Shown: piece after piece, positions 33,743 through 46,128 of the stretch | How positions within the stretch are numbered: the first letter of the stretch is position 1 | Layout of the letters: every line of letters starts with the position of its first letter | Assembly (NCBI GenBank): GCA_902799385.1 | Contig: CADCAK010000017.1 | Location: 1-58,943 of the forward strand | DNA from: an uncultured bacterium | Lineage (GTDB): Bacteria > Verrucomicrobiota > Kiritimatiellia > RFP12 > UBA1067 | Direction of reading: 5' to 3' | Length of the DNA stretch: 58,943 bases | The notes under the pieces: model-generated | Seen by the model: the letters and a program-made list of their open reading frames with translations, nothing else | Told to the model about the DNA's origin: nothing | Database searches by the model: none | Position numbers and translations under genes: made by a program

Positions 33743-34847
33743 GATCAAGATCGCAGGTACGGCGCTCGTCGCCGCGGCGCTCGTCGCCGGATGCTCCAAG
33801 AACGAAACGACCGCGCCCGCCGCAGACCTGAACGAGGTGATGGTGTCCGTGGGCGACAAGGCCCTCACGCGCGGCGAGATCGCCGAGATGGTCGACAAGG
33901 TCCTGGCAAAGGACGGCGGAACGACCCCAGAAGAGGCCGAGAAGAAGATAAATGGCATCAAGGCCCAGCTCGACGCCACGCCCGAAGCGGAAAAGGCTGC
34001 GAAGTTCGCCGAACTCGCAAAGGAAAGCTCCGACTGCCCGTCCGGCGCCAAGGGCGGCGACCTCGGGTTCTTCAAGCACGGCCAGATGGTCCCCGAGTTC
34101 GACAAGGCGGCATTCGAACTTCCCGTCGGCAAAATCTCTGACATCGTCAAGACCGGTTTCGGCTACCACCTCATCCTCGTGACCGACAAGAAGGCGGCGG
34201 TCGAGGCAAAGGACGGCAAGCCCGCCGAGCCCGAGACGGTCAAGGCAAGCCACATACTCGTAAAGGTGCCGAACAACGAGCAGCGCGAGCAGCAGATCCG
34301 CAGCCTGTCCTCCCAGGTGGCGCAGAGCTTCATACTGGAAAACGCAATCGCAACAAAGGCGACGGAACTCGGGTACAAGGTCAGCGACGACGAATTCAAG
34401 GACTTTTGCGAAAAGGTGCTCAAGCAGTTCGACGGCCGTCCCGACGCGCCCAAGACCATTGACGAGTTCGCCGAGAAACTTCCGTTCGGCAAGGACTTCG
34501 TGATATCGCAGATGAAGAACCAGGCCCTCATCGAGAAGATGATCGAGGGCGAGATCACCTCGAAGAACACGAAGGACTACACCGCCGAGGCCAAGAAGAT
34601 CATCGAAGACCTCAAGAAGCAGAAGAAGGACAGCCCCGACGGCGCCGCCGCCAAGGACCCCACGGAAGAAGAGGTCGTGAACTTCCTCAAGAGCCGCGAC
34701 ACCCGCTCGCAGGTCAACGAGTTCATGAAGGGCGTCCTGCGCAAGGCCAACATCAAGACGGCCGATGAATACTCGTTCCTTCTCCCGCCTCCGGAGGAGC
34801 CGGCGGCAGAGCCCAAAAAGGCGGTTGAAACCGCCGCCGAGAAATGA
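33735..34847 (+). CDS. peptidyl-prolyl isomerase lipoprotein, PpiC/SurA type
   Basis: A 370-residue periplasmic folding factor. The lipobox is LVAGC (Cys20). Residues about 95-155 form most of a parvulin domain (FAELAKESSDCPSGAKGGDL to FGYHLILVTDKK), but the first strand, normally K-ASHILVK, is missing there. It appears about 20 residues after the domain (TVKASHILVK). The C-terminal part is long and helical, like a SurA chaperone domain, with a charged Pro/Glu-rich tail. The order suggests a rearranged or circularly permuted isomerase. It is the last gene of the run. Confidence 0.75.
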   Translation: MAKIKIAGTALVAAALVAGCSKNETTAPAADLNEVMVSVGDKALTRGEIAEMVDKVLAKDGGTTPEEAEKKINGIKAQLDATPEAEKAAKFAELAKESSDCPSGAKGGDLGFFKHGQMVPEFDKAAFELPVGKISDIVKTGFGYHLILVTDKKAAVEAKDGKPAEPETVKASHILVKVPNNEQREQQIRSLSSQVAQSFILENAIATKATELGYKVSDDEFKDFCEKVLKQFDGRPDAPKTIDEFAEKLPFGKDFVISQMKNQALIEKMIEGEITSKNTKDYTAEAKKIIEDLKKQKKDSPDGAAAKDPTEEEVVNFLKSRDTRSQVNEFMKGVLRKANIKTADEYSFLLPPPEEPAAEPKKAVETAAEK

Positions 34848-34853
34848 TATACT
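34825..34853 (+). promoter_or_regulatory. promoter of the small basic protein gene
   Basis: -35 TTGAAA (34825-34830) and -10 TATACT (34848-34853) with 17-nt spacing, overlapping the end of the PpiC gene. Confidence 0.6.
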
Positions 34854-34887
34854 TTCCGGCGTTTGAAATTTGAAAGGAATAGCAAAA

Positions 34888-35043
34888 ATGAGCCAGCATG
34901 CATCTCTTAAGGGTTCCGGCAAGATCGTCTCGAAGCGCAACGTCCTGAAGCGCTTCGAGCGCGTAAACCTGCTCCAGAAGCGCGGGGAATGGAAGGAAGG
35001 AAGCCGCGGCCTTGGCCTCAAGAAGACCAAGCCCGAGGCCTAA
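34888..35043 (+). CDS. PVC-type small basic protein (TIGR04137 type)
   Basis: A 51-residue, strongly basic protein beginning MSQHASLKGSGKIVSKRNVL and continuing KRFERVNLLQKRGEWKEGSR. It matches my memory of the TIGR04137 small basic protein shared by Chlamydiae, Verrucomicrobia and related groups; the function is unknown, possibly ribosome- or RNA-associated. It ends in KKTKPEA. GAAAGGAA lies about 8 nt before the ATG. It is convergent with the next gene, only 6 bp apart. It serves as a taxonomic marker for this window. Confidence 0.85.
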   Translation: MSQHASLKGSGKIVSKRNVLKRFERVNLLQKRGEWKEGSRGLGLKKTKPEA

Positions 35044-35049
35044 GTTGTT

Positions 35050-36462
35050 TTATTCGTGATACACGCCCTGCGCGTCGAGGGCGCGCGCAATGTCGGAATA
35101 TACTAGGCCGCGCGGCGCGACGCCCTTCTGCGCGGCAAGGCCGGCGGCGATTCCAGCCGCCTGGCCAGTCATGAAGCAGGGCGCGATAAGGCGGAAGGTG
35201 TCGATGGAGTCGCCCTTCCCGAGGCAACGCCCAGCGCAGAGCAGGTTCTCGACCTTCTTAGGCAGTATCTGCCTGTACGATACGCGGAACGCCGCGTGAG
35301 GCCCCTCTACGCCGCACCAGCCGATGCAGTCTGAGAACTTGTCGTTCTCCTCGACGATTTCCTTGCGCCCCATGACATATTCCGCCGCGATAAGACGCGA
35401 CTGGCGCGGACCGATCTGCGAGGCGGAATTCGAGGTGTAGACCTTCTCCCAGCCAGGGGTCTTGCGCATTTCAAGGACGGCGTTCCAGTTCTTGCGGCGA
35501 AACGCGACCTCAAGGCGCGAGAGATCCCGGACTGAAAGGCCGTTGCCGGTCTCCATGCCGCAGTGCCCCCAGCGAGCATCGGGATTTCCCTCGTTGCCAC
35601 GGCGCGGGAACTTTGCCTTGGTGCCCTGCGGTGGATTGACCGTATCCATGTTCGCCCAGCGGAACACGGTCGAAATTGGACAAGTCACCTGGCTGTAGTC
35701 GCCGCCTGCGAGGAAGAGCATGTCGGCATCGCCGGTGCAGTCCACTACCTGCTTCGCGAGGATTGCCTGCCGGCCCTGCTTCGACTCGAACACGACGCCC
35801 TTGACGGCGTCTCCGTCCTGTATGACGTCAACTCCCCAGGAATGGAAGAACATCTCCACCTTGTTCTCGGCGATCATCTCGTCCATGATCACCTTGGCGG
35901 CCTCGGGATCGACAGTCGGCAGCCAGTGCTTTCCGGGATAGGTCGGTTCCGGCGGGTTGCAAAAGATCTTCCCGAACTTGCCGGCGCGAAGCATGAACTC
36001 CTCGCACACGCCGCGCGTGACGAGGCTCCACTTGCCGCCTCTGTTCGCGCATGTCGCGAGGACGATCAGCACCATACCGTTCGTGAAAAGGCCGCCAAGC
36101 GACCCATAGCGCTCCACGAGGGCGACTTTCGCGCCTGTTCGCGCGGCCGAGACGGCGGCGGCGAACCCGGCAGGGCCGCCGCCTACGACAACGACGTCCG
36201 TCTCGTGGAAAATAGGCAGCTCGCGCGCCGGCTGGAAGACCTTGCCGTCCTTCAGGAATGCGCTCGGCCCATCCGTCATAGTATGGTCGAGCGGGAAGAT
36301 GTGCTTCCCGAACCAGACGTTTTCCGGATCGCCGCAGCTGCCCTCGGGAAGAGTGCTTCTGTCGGGAACGTATTCGTCGCCAAACGCAGCGCCGGACGCA
36401 ATCGCCGCGCCGCCGATGCCGAGCTTCTTCAGAAAATCGCGTTTCGTGATCTGCATTGACAT
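35050..36462 (-). CDS. exported FAD-dependent oxidoreductase
   Basis: A 470-residue enzyme. A signal region (ITKRDFLKKLGIGGAAIASG) resembles a Tat peptide with a Lys-Arg instead of Arg-Arg pair. The FAD-binding Rossmann motif VVVVGGGPAGFAAAVSAART follows (about 90-109), and VVDCTGDADML and LLCAGRC(L)GKGDSIDTFR complete the FAD_oxidored family signature. Such enzymes are common in PVC genomes and probably act on small or sugar-derived molecules outside the cytoplasm; the substrate is unknown. The gene is preceded by AAAGGAG and a TGGTAAAAT promoter, and follows xseA on the same strand. Confidence 0.8.
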   Translation of the reverse strand: MSMQITKRDFLKKLGIGGAAIASGAAFGDEYVPDRSTLPEGSCGDPENVWFGKHIFPLDHTMTDGPSAFLKDGKVFQPARELPIFHETDVVVVGGGPAGFAAAVSAARTGAKVALVERYGSLGGLFTNGMVLIVLATCANRGGKWSLVTRGVCEEFMLRAGKFGKIFCNPPEPTYPGKHWLPTVDPEAAKVIMDEMIAENKVEMFFHSWGVDVIQDGDAVKGVVFESKQGRQAILAKQVVDCTGDADMLFLAGGDYSQVTCPISTVFRWANMDTVNPPQGTKAKFPRRGNEGNPDARWGHCGMETGNGLSVRDLSRLEVAFRRKNWNAVLEMRKTPGWEKVYTSNSASQIGPRQSRLIAAEYVMGRKEIVEENDKFSDCIGWCGVEGPHAAFRVSYRQILPKKVENLLCAGRCLGKGDSIDTFRLIAPCFMTGQAAGIAAGLAAQKGVAPRGLVYSDIARALDAQGVYHE

Positions 36463-36483
36463 GCTCCTTTCCCTAACGCCTCT

Positions 36484-36492
36484 ATTTTACCA
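36484..36492 (-). promoter_or_regulatory. promoter of the FAD oxidoreductase
   Basis: TGGTAAAAT, 21 nt before the ATG at 36462. Confidence 0.55.
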
Positions 36493-36515
36493 AATCCCAG
36501 CAGAGAATGGAAACG

Positions 36516-37733
36516 TCAGCGAACTTCGCTTACTATCTCTCCGTTTGCAAGGCGCGTATGTAGCACGTCGCCACGAGAGACCTGTTCCGCCGACTTCACG
36601 ACTGTGCCATCCTTGTTCGTCGTGAGCGAATAGCCGCGTTCGAGGACGGAATACGGCGAAAGCAGGGATAGCTTCTCCCTTGCGCGGTCAAACGCCGCCT
36701 CGCGCCGCGTAAAGCAAAGGGCGACGGAGGACATAAGCGCCTTAGAAAGCGCGTCCATGCGGTGTGCGACGTCGGCCGCCCTCGCTTGAAGCGCGGGAAC
36801 GAGCGCCGACGAAAGATGGTCGGTCCTCTGCGCGAACCACTCGTATTTCGCGCGAAGCGCCTTTGCAAGCCGCGAGTCGAACGCAAGAAGCCGTTCGCGC
36901 AGGTCGGCAAGCACGGGCACGGCGATCTCTGCGGCGATCGACGGCGTTCCCGCGCGGACGTCGGCGGCGAAGTCGCAGAGCGTAAAGTCGGTCTGGTGGC
37001 CTACGGCGGAGATCGTCGGCACCTTCGACGCCGCGACGGCGCGGACAAGCGTCTCGTCGTTGAAGCAGAAAAGGTCCTCGAAGCTGCCGCCGCCGCGCGC
37101 GACGATGAGCACGTCCGGCTTGAAGTCGCAGCCCTCGCCGTTGAAGTACTCGATGCCGGCGATAATCGTCCTTGGCGCGTCGGCGCCCTGAACTTGGGCG
37201 GGGAAGAGCCGTATCTCGAGATTCGGGAACCGCCGCGTCAGGACGGTACACATGTCGTGTATCACCGCGCCGGCCTCGCTCGTGACGATGCCTATGCGCC
37301 TCGGCATAGGCGGCAGCGCGCGCTTCCGCGCAGGGTCGAAGAGCCCTTCGCCCTCAAGCTTCGCCTTGAGCGCGAGATAGCGTTGCATCAGGTCTCCGAG
37401 CCCTGCAAGCGTCGCGGAAAGGACGACTATCTGGTAGTTGCCGCGCGGCGGATAGACGGTGACGTTGCCGTAGACCTTGACCTTCGCGCCGTCCTTGAGG
37501 CCGTCGGCAAGCCCGGGATGGCGCGCGCAGCTCGATTCGTACTGCCCCGCGAACATCACGGCCGAGATCTGCGCGCCCTCGTCCTTGAGCGTGAAGTAGC
37601 AGTGCCCGGAGGGATATCGCCGCCAGCCGCTCACCTCGCCCTCCACGACGACCTTGGAAAAGCCGCCCTCTATCGTGCGCTTCAAGGCGGACGTGAGCGA
37701 CGAGACGGTGAACTCTGGATGCGCCGCAGCCAT
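36516..37733 (-). CDS. xseA: exodeoxyribonuclease VII large subunit
   Basis: A 405-residue protein. The OB domain (GGFSKVVVEGEVSGWRRYPS, HCYFTLKDEGAQISAVMF) is followed by the catalytic domain with DVLIVARGGGSFEDLFCFND and VGHQTDFTLCDFAADVRAGTPS, where His and Asp residues of the active site lie. The small subunit XseB is not encoded next to it. It degrades single-stranded DNA in repair. Start and ftsW stop are adjacent (TGAATG), so the genes are co-translated. Confidence 0.92.
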   Translation of the reverse strand: MAAAHPEFTVSSLTSALKRTIEGGFSKVVVEGEVSGWRRYPSGHCYFTLKDEGAQISAVMFAGQYESSCARHPGLADGLKDGAKVKVYGNVTVYPPRGNYQIVVLSATLAGLGDLMQRYLALKAKLEGEGLFDPARKRALPPMPRRIGIVTSEAGAVIHDMCTVLTRRFPNLEIRLFPAQVQGADAPRTIIAGIEYFNGEGCDFKPDVLIVARGGGSFEDLFCFNDETLVRAVAASKVPTISAVGHQTDFTLCDFAADVRAGTPSIAAEIAVPVLADLRERLLAFDSRLAKALRAKYEWFAQRTDHLSSALVPALQARAADVAHRMDALSKALMSSVALCFTRREAAFDRAREKLSLLSPYSVLERGYSLTTNKDGTVVKSAEQVSRGDVLHTRLANGEIVSEVR

Positions 37734-38903
37734 TCAGAGCCTCATCAGCACACTTCGCGCAAGAACGCGCTTCCTGTCGCGGTAGGAGTGGATGCCTACG
37801 GAAAGTATCGTCCCGACGGCGAAGAAGGCGCTCAGAAGGTTTGTTCCGCCGTAGCTGAAGAACGGCAGCGCCATGCCCTTGGTTGGAAGCGCCTCGCAGA
37901 CGACGCCCAAGTTGAACACAGCCTGGAAGAACACGATGAACGCCATGCCGATCACGAGAAAGCGCCCGAACCTGTCCGACGCGTTTCGCGCGATGTAGAC
38001 GGAGATGCAGAAGAACGCGAGGAAGAGGAGTATCACGGCCACGGAGAAGAAAAGCCCGAGCTCCTCGGCGCCAACGGCGAAGATGAAGTCGGTGTGGCAC
38101 TCGGGAAGGTAGTGCTGCTTCTGCATGGACTCGCCTAAGCCCACTCCCCACAGCCCGCCGTTCTTGATTGCGACGAGCGCCATGTGCGCCTGGTACTGCG
38201 CGGCGGGCATGTTCGCCGTAGTGACCTTCTCGGCAGTCTCCTGCGCGCTGTTGAGGAACGCGAGAAGACGCCGCACGCGATTCGCGTTGAACGCCATTAC
38301 GGCGGCGGCTCCCGCCGCGCCGAGAAGCCCGGTGGGAACGAGATACCGCATGCGCGTGCCGGCGACGAACATGACAAGACCGCCCGCCGCGCCAATCACC
38401 ATCACGGACCCGAAGTCGGGTTCCCTGATGACAAGCCCCGCGTAGACGGCAATCAGGCAGCACGGAACCACAAGGCCCTTCACAAACAGCTCCACGCGCC
38501 ACGCCGCGCGGTCGAGCCACACGGCAAGCACGATGACAATCGCAAGCTTCGCGAACTCGCTCGGCTGGACGTTTACCGGGCCAAGGGATATCCAGCGGGC
38601 GGAGCCGTTGACCATCCGCCCGCCGAATTCCGGAAGGACCAGCAGCAGCAGGCCGGTGACAACGGCGTAGGCGAACCATGCGAGGCCGGGGATGTCGCGC
38701 CACCTGTGGTAGTCGAAGAGCGCCGTGAACACGGCGACGGCGATCCCGACGCCAAGGTAGATGGACTGCCTCTTCAGGAAGAAGTAGGCGTCCTTGTGAA
38801 GGCGTATCCCGTTAGCCTCGCTCGCGCTGGAGAGAACAATAAGCCCCAGCGCCACGAGAGCCGCGACAACTAGGGCGAACGCAAATAGTGCGGACTTGCG
38901 CAC
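37734..38903 (-). CDS. ftsW: cell-division glycosyltransferase FtsW
   Basis: A 389-residue SEDS membrane protein with about ten hydrophobic helices. Hallmarks are GSARWISLGPVNVQPSEFAK and, later, DFGSVMVIGA and MALPFFSYGGTNLL. FtsW polymerises lipid II at the division site; FtsW rather than RodA is preferred because it stands next to murD and cell-envelope genes. Six nt separate it from the LysM lipoprotein gene upstream. Confidence 0.88.
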   Translation of the reverse strand: MRKSALFAFALVVAALVALGLIVLSSASEANGIRLHKDAYFFLKRQSIYLGVGIAVAVFTALFDYHRWRDIPGLAWFAYAVVTGLLLLVLPEFGGRMVNGSARWISLGPVNVQPSEFAKLAIVIVLAVWLDRAAWRVELFVKGLVVPCCLIAVYAGLVIREPDFGSVMVIGAAGGLVMFVAGTRMRYLVPTGLLGAAGAAAVMAFNANRVRRLLAFLNSAQETAEKVTTANMPAAQYQAHMALVAIKNGGLWGVGLGESMQKQHYLPECHTDFIFAVGAEELGLFFSVAVILLFLAFFCISVYIARNASDRFGRFLVIGMAFIVFFQAVFNLGVVCEALPTKGMALPFFSYGGTNLLSAFFAVGTILSVGIHSYRDRKRVLARSVLMRL

Positions 38904-38909
38904 TTCTTG

Positions 38910-39919
38910 TCACTGCTGCGCGTCGGCAGGGAGTTTCAGCAACTGGCCGGCGACGAGCTTGTCGTTCTCGCCGAGGTTGTTGAGCTCCCGCACGGCGGCG
39001 GCGCTTACGCCAAAGCGAATCGAGACGTCGGTAAGGTCATCGCCCTCCTGGACCGTGTAGGTACGCACGGGAGCGGGCTCCTCGGCGGGGACGACGGCAG
39101 GCTCGGCCGGAACCTCGGCAGGAACTTCCTTGGGGGCGGCGACGGGCTCGACCGGGACCTCGGCGGGAGCTTCCGGAGCGACGACATTCTTCTCGACGGC
39201 CTTGGGCTCGGCCTTCTTGACGGGCGCCACGACCTTCTCGGCCGGGATCTTCAGCTTCTGCCCGATCTTGAGGTTGTCGGACGCAAGCCCGTTGAGCTCC
39301 TTGAGCTGGCGGATGTTGATGCCGTTGCCGTAGGCGATCGCGCCGAGCGTGTCGCCGGACTTAACGACATACTCCTTCGTCGGGCCGGAGTAGGCGGCGT
39401 AGGGCTTCTTTGCGGGGGCCTTCGGGCCCTTTGCGAACGAACCCTCGGGAACCTTCTGCTCACCGACGTCGATCTTGCCAGGGAGCTTGAGCCTCTGCCC
39501 GATGCGGATGTTGTCGTTCTTGAGGCCGTTGAGGCACTTGATCGAGTTGATGGTCACGTTGTACTTCTTGGATATCTTCGCGAGATAGTCGCCGCGCTGC
39601 ACGATGTAGACCGTGTACTCCGGCTCAGGCGGGGGAATCGGCTTGAACTCCTTCTTGACGACGATGCACTGGCAGTCGGGAGCGCCGCACTGGCAGGGCT
39701 CGGTGTGCTTCGCGCCGGGCGCGCAGGTGCACCGCTTCTCGTCGACGGTGACCGCGACTTCGGTCGACGAGGGGTCGGCGACATTGGCCTCGGGCAGCTG
39801 TTCGACCTGAGTGCCGATGTCCTTCACTTCGTCTTTCGGCGCCTTGCGCTGATAGTTGGGGTCCTTGCAGCCGGCGATCACAGTGACCGCGGCGATTCCG
39901 AGAACGATGCCGAGCTTGT

Positions 39920-39923
<4 letters not shown>
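38910..39923 (-). CDS. lipoprotein with three LysM domains
   Basis: A 337-residue exported protein. The lipobox VIAGC puts the lipid at Cys19. A short Cys-rich stretch (RCTCAPG ... CQCGAPDCQC, about 65-87) may bind metal. Three LysM domains follow: about 103-148 (YIVQRGDYLAKISKKYNVTI), 185-228 (YVVKSGDTLGAIAYGNGINI) and 289-333 (YTVQEGDDLTDVSIRFGVSA), separated by Pro/Glu/Ala-rich linkers. LysM binds peptidoglycan, so the protein likely anchors or organises the cell wall near the division genes around it. The start overlaps the murD stop by 4 bp. Confidence 0.85.
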
Positions 39924-43294
<3,371 letters not shown>

Positions 43295-43371
43295 TTTTTC
43301 CGCACTCTCCGGGGGCTAAAAAAGCGCCTATTTTCGCATATTTTTAGTGTGAGAAGCCGTTCTATAGCGCA

Positions 43372-46098
43372 TCAGCGAGCCAAGATGATCAGGCCAGATG
43401 CGACCTGGCCGCCGTCAGGCCCAACGACGGGGAAAGTCGTATGACCGAACGGCGCCGCGACGGACTGCGCAAAATATGGCTTCTTCTCGACTGAGTCCCA
43501 CAGCGCCACGAGCCCGTTCGAAAACCGCACCGGCCTGAAGTCGCGAACAAGCTGCATGTTGGCACCATCCGAATCTCCCCGCCAGACCCTCAGGTAGTAG
43601 AAGCGGGAACTTGCGGGACTCTTCGGCGCACCGTTGTCATTCTTGGCAAAGAGATAGAGATTCCGCCCCGTATCGACATTGCCGCCAAGCGACCGCACCG
43701 ACCATTGCCTTTCATTCCCGCCGTCATCGCCTACGGTCGAGAATGTCTGCGATCCGACCGCAAATGCGACGCGCGCATGCGTCGTGTCGCCCGCGTTCAG
43801 CTTATAGACGTTCGCATCCGCCGCCGACGACGCAACCGCAGCGACATCGTTGGTAACCGGCCGCCAGCATTCCCCATAGCCCATTCCAGCCGTATACCCG
43901 TCCGCATGACACCATAAATAGCAAGGAGCCTCGTTCCCGAATGCACCGAGGAAGCATTCCTCGCCAGTGCCTTTCTGAAGGCTCGTCTCCTTGAACTCCG
44001 CCGAGACAGCGGCCTTGCCGATGACGCCCGTGTCGACAAACTGCCTTCCGTCCGTTTCCACATAGTCAACGTAGCACGTCGGCTTCTCGTCGCCAGAAAG
44101 GACAATCGGTCCCGTGCGCGAAAGCGGGATGTCGGGCGAAGGTCGATAGATGCGCTGTGTCACCGCATCGTAAAGCATCCCCTTGAACACTCCGTTTTCC
44201 TCGCAGATGCACGGCTTGAAGTCGCGAACAAGCGTACCGTCCAGATAGATTTCAAGCCCATGGCACCTTGCGGCCGAGCGCCAGCGCCAATGACTCGACG
44301 AAAACAGGTGCAATGTGTCGTCCGTATCGACATTCCCGGCGAAATTCGTGCTCAATACCTGCACGCCATTCCACTCCACAGTCTGCGATCCACCCATGAA
44401 TGATACGTCGAACGAATAGTTCGTCGTAACGTATAGCGCGACGTTGGCCCCGCCAATCGTCGCGCCAATCTCTCCGCTGCTGCCATACCGCGCCTTGAGA
44501 TTCGAGTCAGCCTCATGAATCAAGTGGAACTGTCCGTCTTCACCAGACTTGACATTCCATGCCCCGAGATAAGCCCTCTTGTGACGGAAAAACACGGACG
44601 CCACATTCTCCAGATAGCGAAGTTCTTCTAGGTTCACTGTCCGCATTTTGCCAGTCCCGTTTTCGTCCTCGGCCATCCAAGCCATTTCGCCCTTTGCCCT
44701 TAGGCCGCTACGCGCGGGGACGCCAGTGTCGAGCGTGTTGTTGCCGTCCGACTCGATATATTCAACGAAAGCCACGTCCTTGGGATCTACCGACTCGCGG
44801 TAGATGTTGTTGTAGATGAGCGGAGTGCCGCAAGAGTAGAAGATGCGCTTTGAAACTTCGTCGTAAAGACCCGCGACGCCGTTCTTGAGACAGGGCCGGA
44901 AGTCTCGTACAAGGTTGCCGTCTTGCCAGATCTTAAGCCAATAAAGACGCGAAGCGCCAAATAGATCCGGAGTCCCTTGGTTGTTTCTGGCAAAGAGATA
45001 CATGCTGTACCCAGTATCCACAGTCGCGGAGTCTGCATTGTTGATATAAGTCGTCGTTTCACCGTCGGGACCGTCTTCGCCAATTTTAATTACCTGCGCG
45101 CCAACAGCAAGGGTCGTATCTACGTAGTATTTTCTGCCAACCTCGTAAGAGCCAAATATAGAATAATTTCCATAGCCATAAAGCCACTGGTTGTGGCTCA
45201 TGTTGTGTATGAGGTAAAAGCGGTTACTACCATTGCGTGATTCAAGGAACCCCTGATCTCCAGAGGACAAAAAACTCATTTCCATTTTAGCAGATGTCCC
45301 TGCCCTGCCGATGATGCCCGTATCAATATAAGCCGGGATCTGGCCGTCTGCAGCACAACCAGGGCCTTGCGACTCAACATACTCAATAAACGCGTCAGGC
45401 ACTTCGCTGTTCTCGTCGCAAACGAGGTCCGTGCCGGAGATGGAGTAGAAGATGTTCTTGGATACGGCATCGTAAAGGCCGGCGCGGCCGCTCTTCATGC
45501 AAGGCTGGAAGTCGCGGACGAGCACCATGTCACCGCCATCAACTGTCCCCTGGTAGATTTTAAGCCCGTAGCAACGCGACTTTGACTTCCCGCCCACTCT
45601 GTCGCCACCACGATTATTGGCGAACACATAAAGATTCATTCCTGTGTTAAGGCCAGTTTCGATTCTGCTCCACCCGCTTACTCCATCTATCTCTACGGTG
45701 CCAGTGCTTTGGCCGGCGCTATCTCTCGCGGAGAACATGGCGGTATAGTTGTAAATGCGGCTCTTTTCAAATCGGGTATTCCATCCGGAGTTCAATTGAA
45801 CCGTCACATCCGTTCCTTGCGACAAGGTAATTTCACCTTCGTGGTTATGGCAATAGCAGAAGTATAGATGAGTGTTGTTCATCCAGTCGCCGCATCCGAC
45901 AAAAACGCTGTTATCAAGACTCATCCATTCGACCTGCGCCACGATCTTGGTATTCCAGCGACCAGTGATGCCCGTATCAACCCATTGCGAGCCTGTCGAT
46001 TCGACATACCGCACCCACTTGTCGGGCTGCTCGGCAAATGCCACGCCAAAACAAAGCGCCATTGACGCGAACACGACAAGAGAATGACTTCTTTTCAT
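43372..46098 (-). CDS. secreted protein with four LamG/concanavalin-like modules
   Basis: A 908-residue exported protein, signal peptide MKRSHSLVVFASMALCFGVA. Four modules of about 200 residues follow at roughly 27-235, 238-435, 450-660 and 680-890. Each opens with a motif such as YVESTGSQWVDTGI and closes with LVRDFxPC-xxx-GLYDxVxxxIFYS. They are likely jelly-roll (concanavalin-A-like) domains that bind carbohydrate. No cell-wall anchor is obvious. Such proteins are frequent in gut Kiritimatiellota and may bind mucin or plant sugars. It follows the chrA gene by 30 bp on the same strand. Confidence 0.75.
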   Translation of the reverse strand: MKRSHSLVVFASMALCFGVAFAEQPDKWVRYVESTGSQWVDTGITGRWNTKIVAQVEWMSLDNSVFVGCGDWMNNTHLYFCYCHNHEGEITLSQGTDVTVQLNSGWNTRFEKSRIYNYTAMFSARDSAGQSTGTVEIDGVSGWSRIETGLNTGMNLYVFANNRGGDRVGGKSKSRCYGLKIYQGTVDGGDMVLVRDFQPCMKSGRAGLYDAVSKNIFYSISGTDLVCDENSEVPDAFIEYVESQGPGCAADGQIPAYIDTGIIGRAGTSAKMEMSFLSSGDQGFLESRNGSNRFYLIHNMSHNQWLYGYGNYSIFGSYEVGRKYYVDTTLAVGAQVIKIGEDGPDGETTTYINNADSATVDTGYSMYLFARNNQGTPDLFGASRLYWLKIWQDGNLVRDFRPCLKNGVAGLYDEVSKRIFYSCGTPLIYNNIYRESVDPKDVAFVEYIESDGNNTLDTGVPARSGLRAKGEMAWMAEDENGTGKMRTVNLEELRYLENVASVFFRHKRAYLGAWNVKSGEDGQFHLIHEADSNLKARYGSSGEIGATIGGANVALYVTTNYSFDVSFMGGSQTVEWNGVQVLSTNFAGNVDTDDTLHLFSSSHWRWRSAARCHGLEIYLDGTLVRDFKPCICEENGVFKGMLYDAVTQRIYRPSPDIPLSRTGPIVLSGDEKPTCYVDYVETDGRQFVDTGVIGKAAVSAEFKETSLQKGTGEECFLGAFGNEAPCYLWCHADGYTAGMGYGECWRPVTNDVAAVASSAADANVYKLNAGDTTHARVAFAVGSQTFSTVGDDGGNERQWSVRSLGGNVDTGRNLYLFAKNDNGAPKSPASSRFYYLRVWRGDSDGANMQLVRDFRPVRFSNGLVALWDSVEKKPYFAQSVAAPFGHTTFPVVGPDGGQVASGLIILAR

Positions 46099-46128
46099 AT
46101 TGTTCTCCGCTATTTAGTGGTTTGGTTA

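Noticed and set aside
33468..35030. 520-codon minus-strand frame
   Set aside because: Antisense to recO, the PpiC gene and the small basic protein gene; Leu/Arg-rich shadow of those.
34870..35049. Terminator between the convergent small basic protein and oxidoreductase genes
   Set aside because: Only 6 bp lie between them and no hairpin with a T-run could be found.
36762..38138. 458-codon plus-strand frame
   Set aside because: Antisense shadow of xseA and ftsW.
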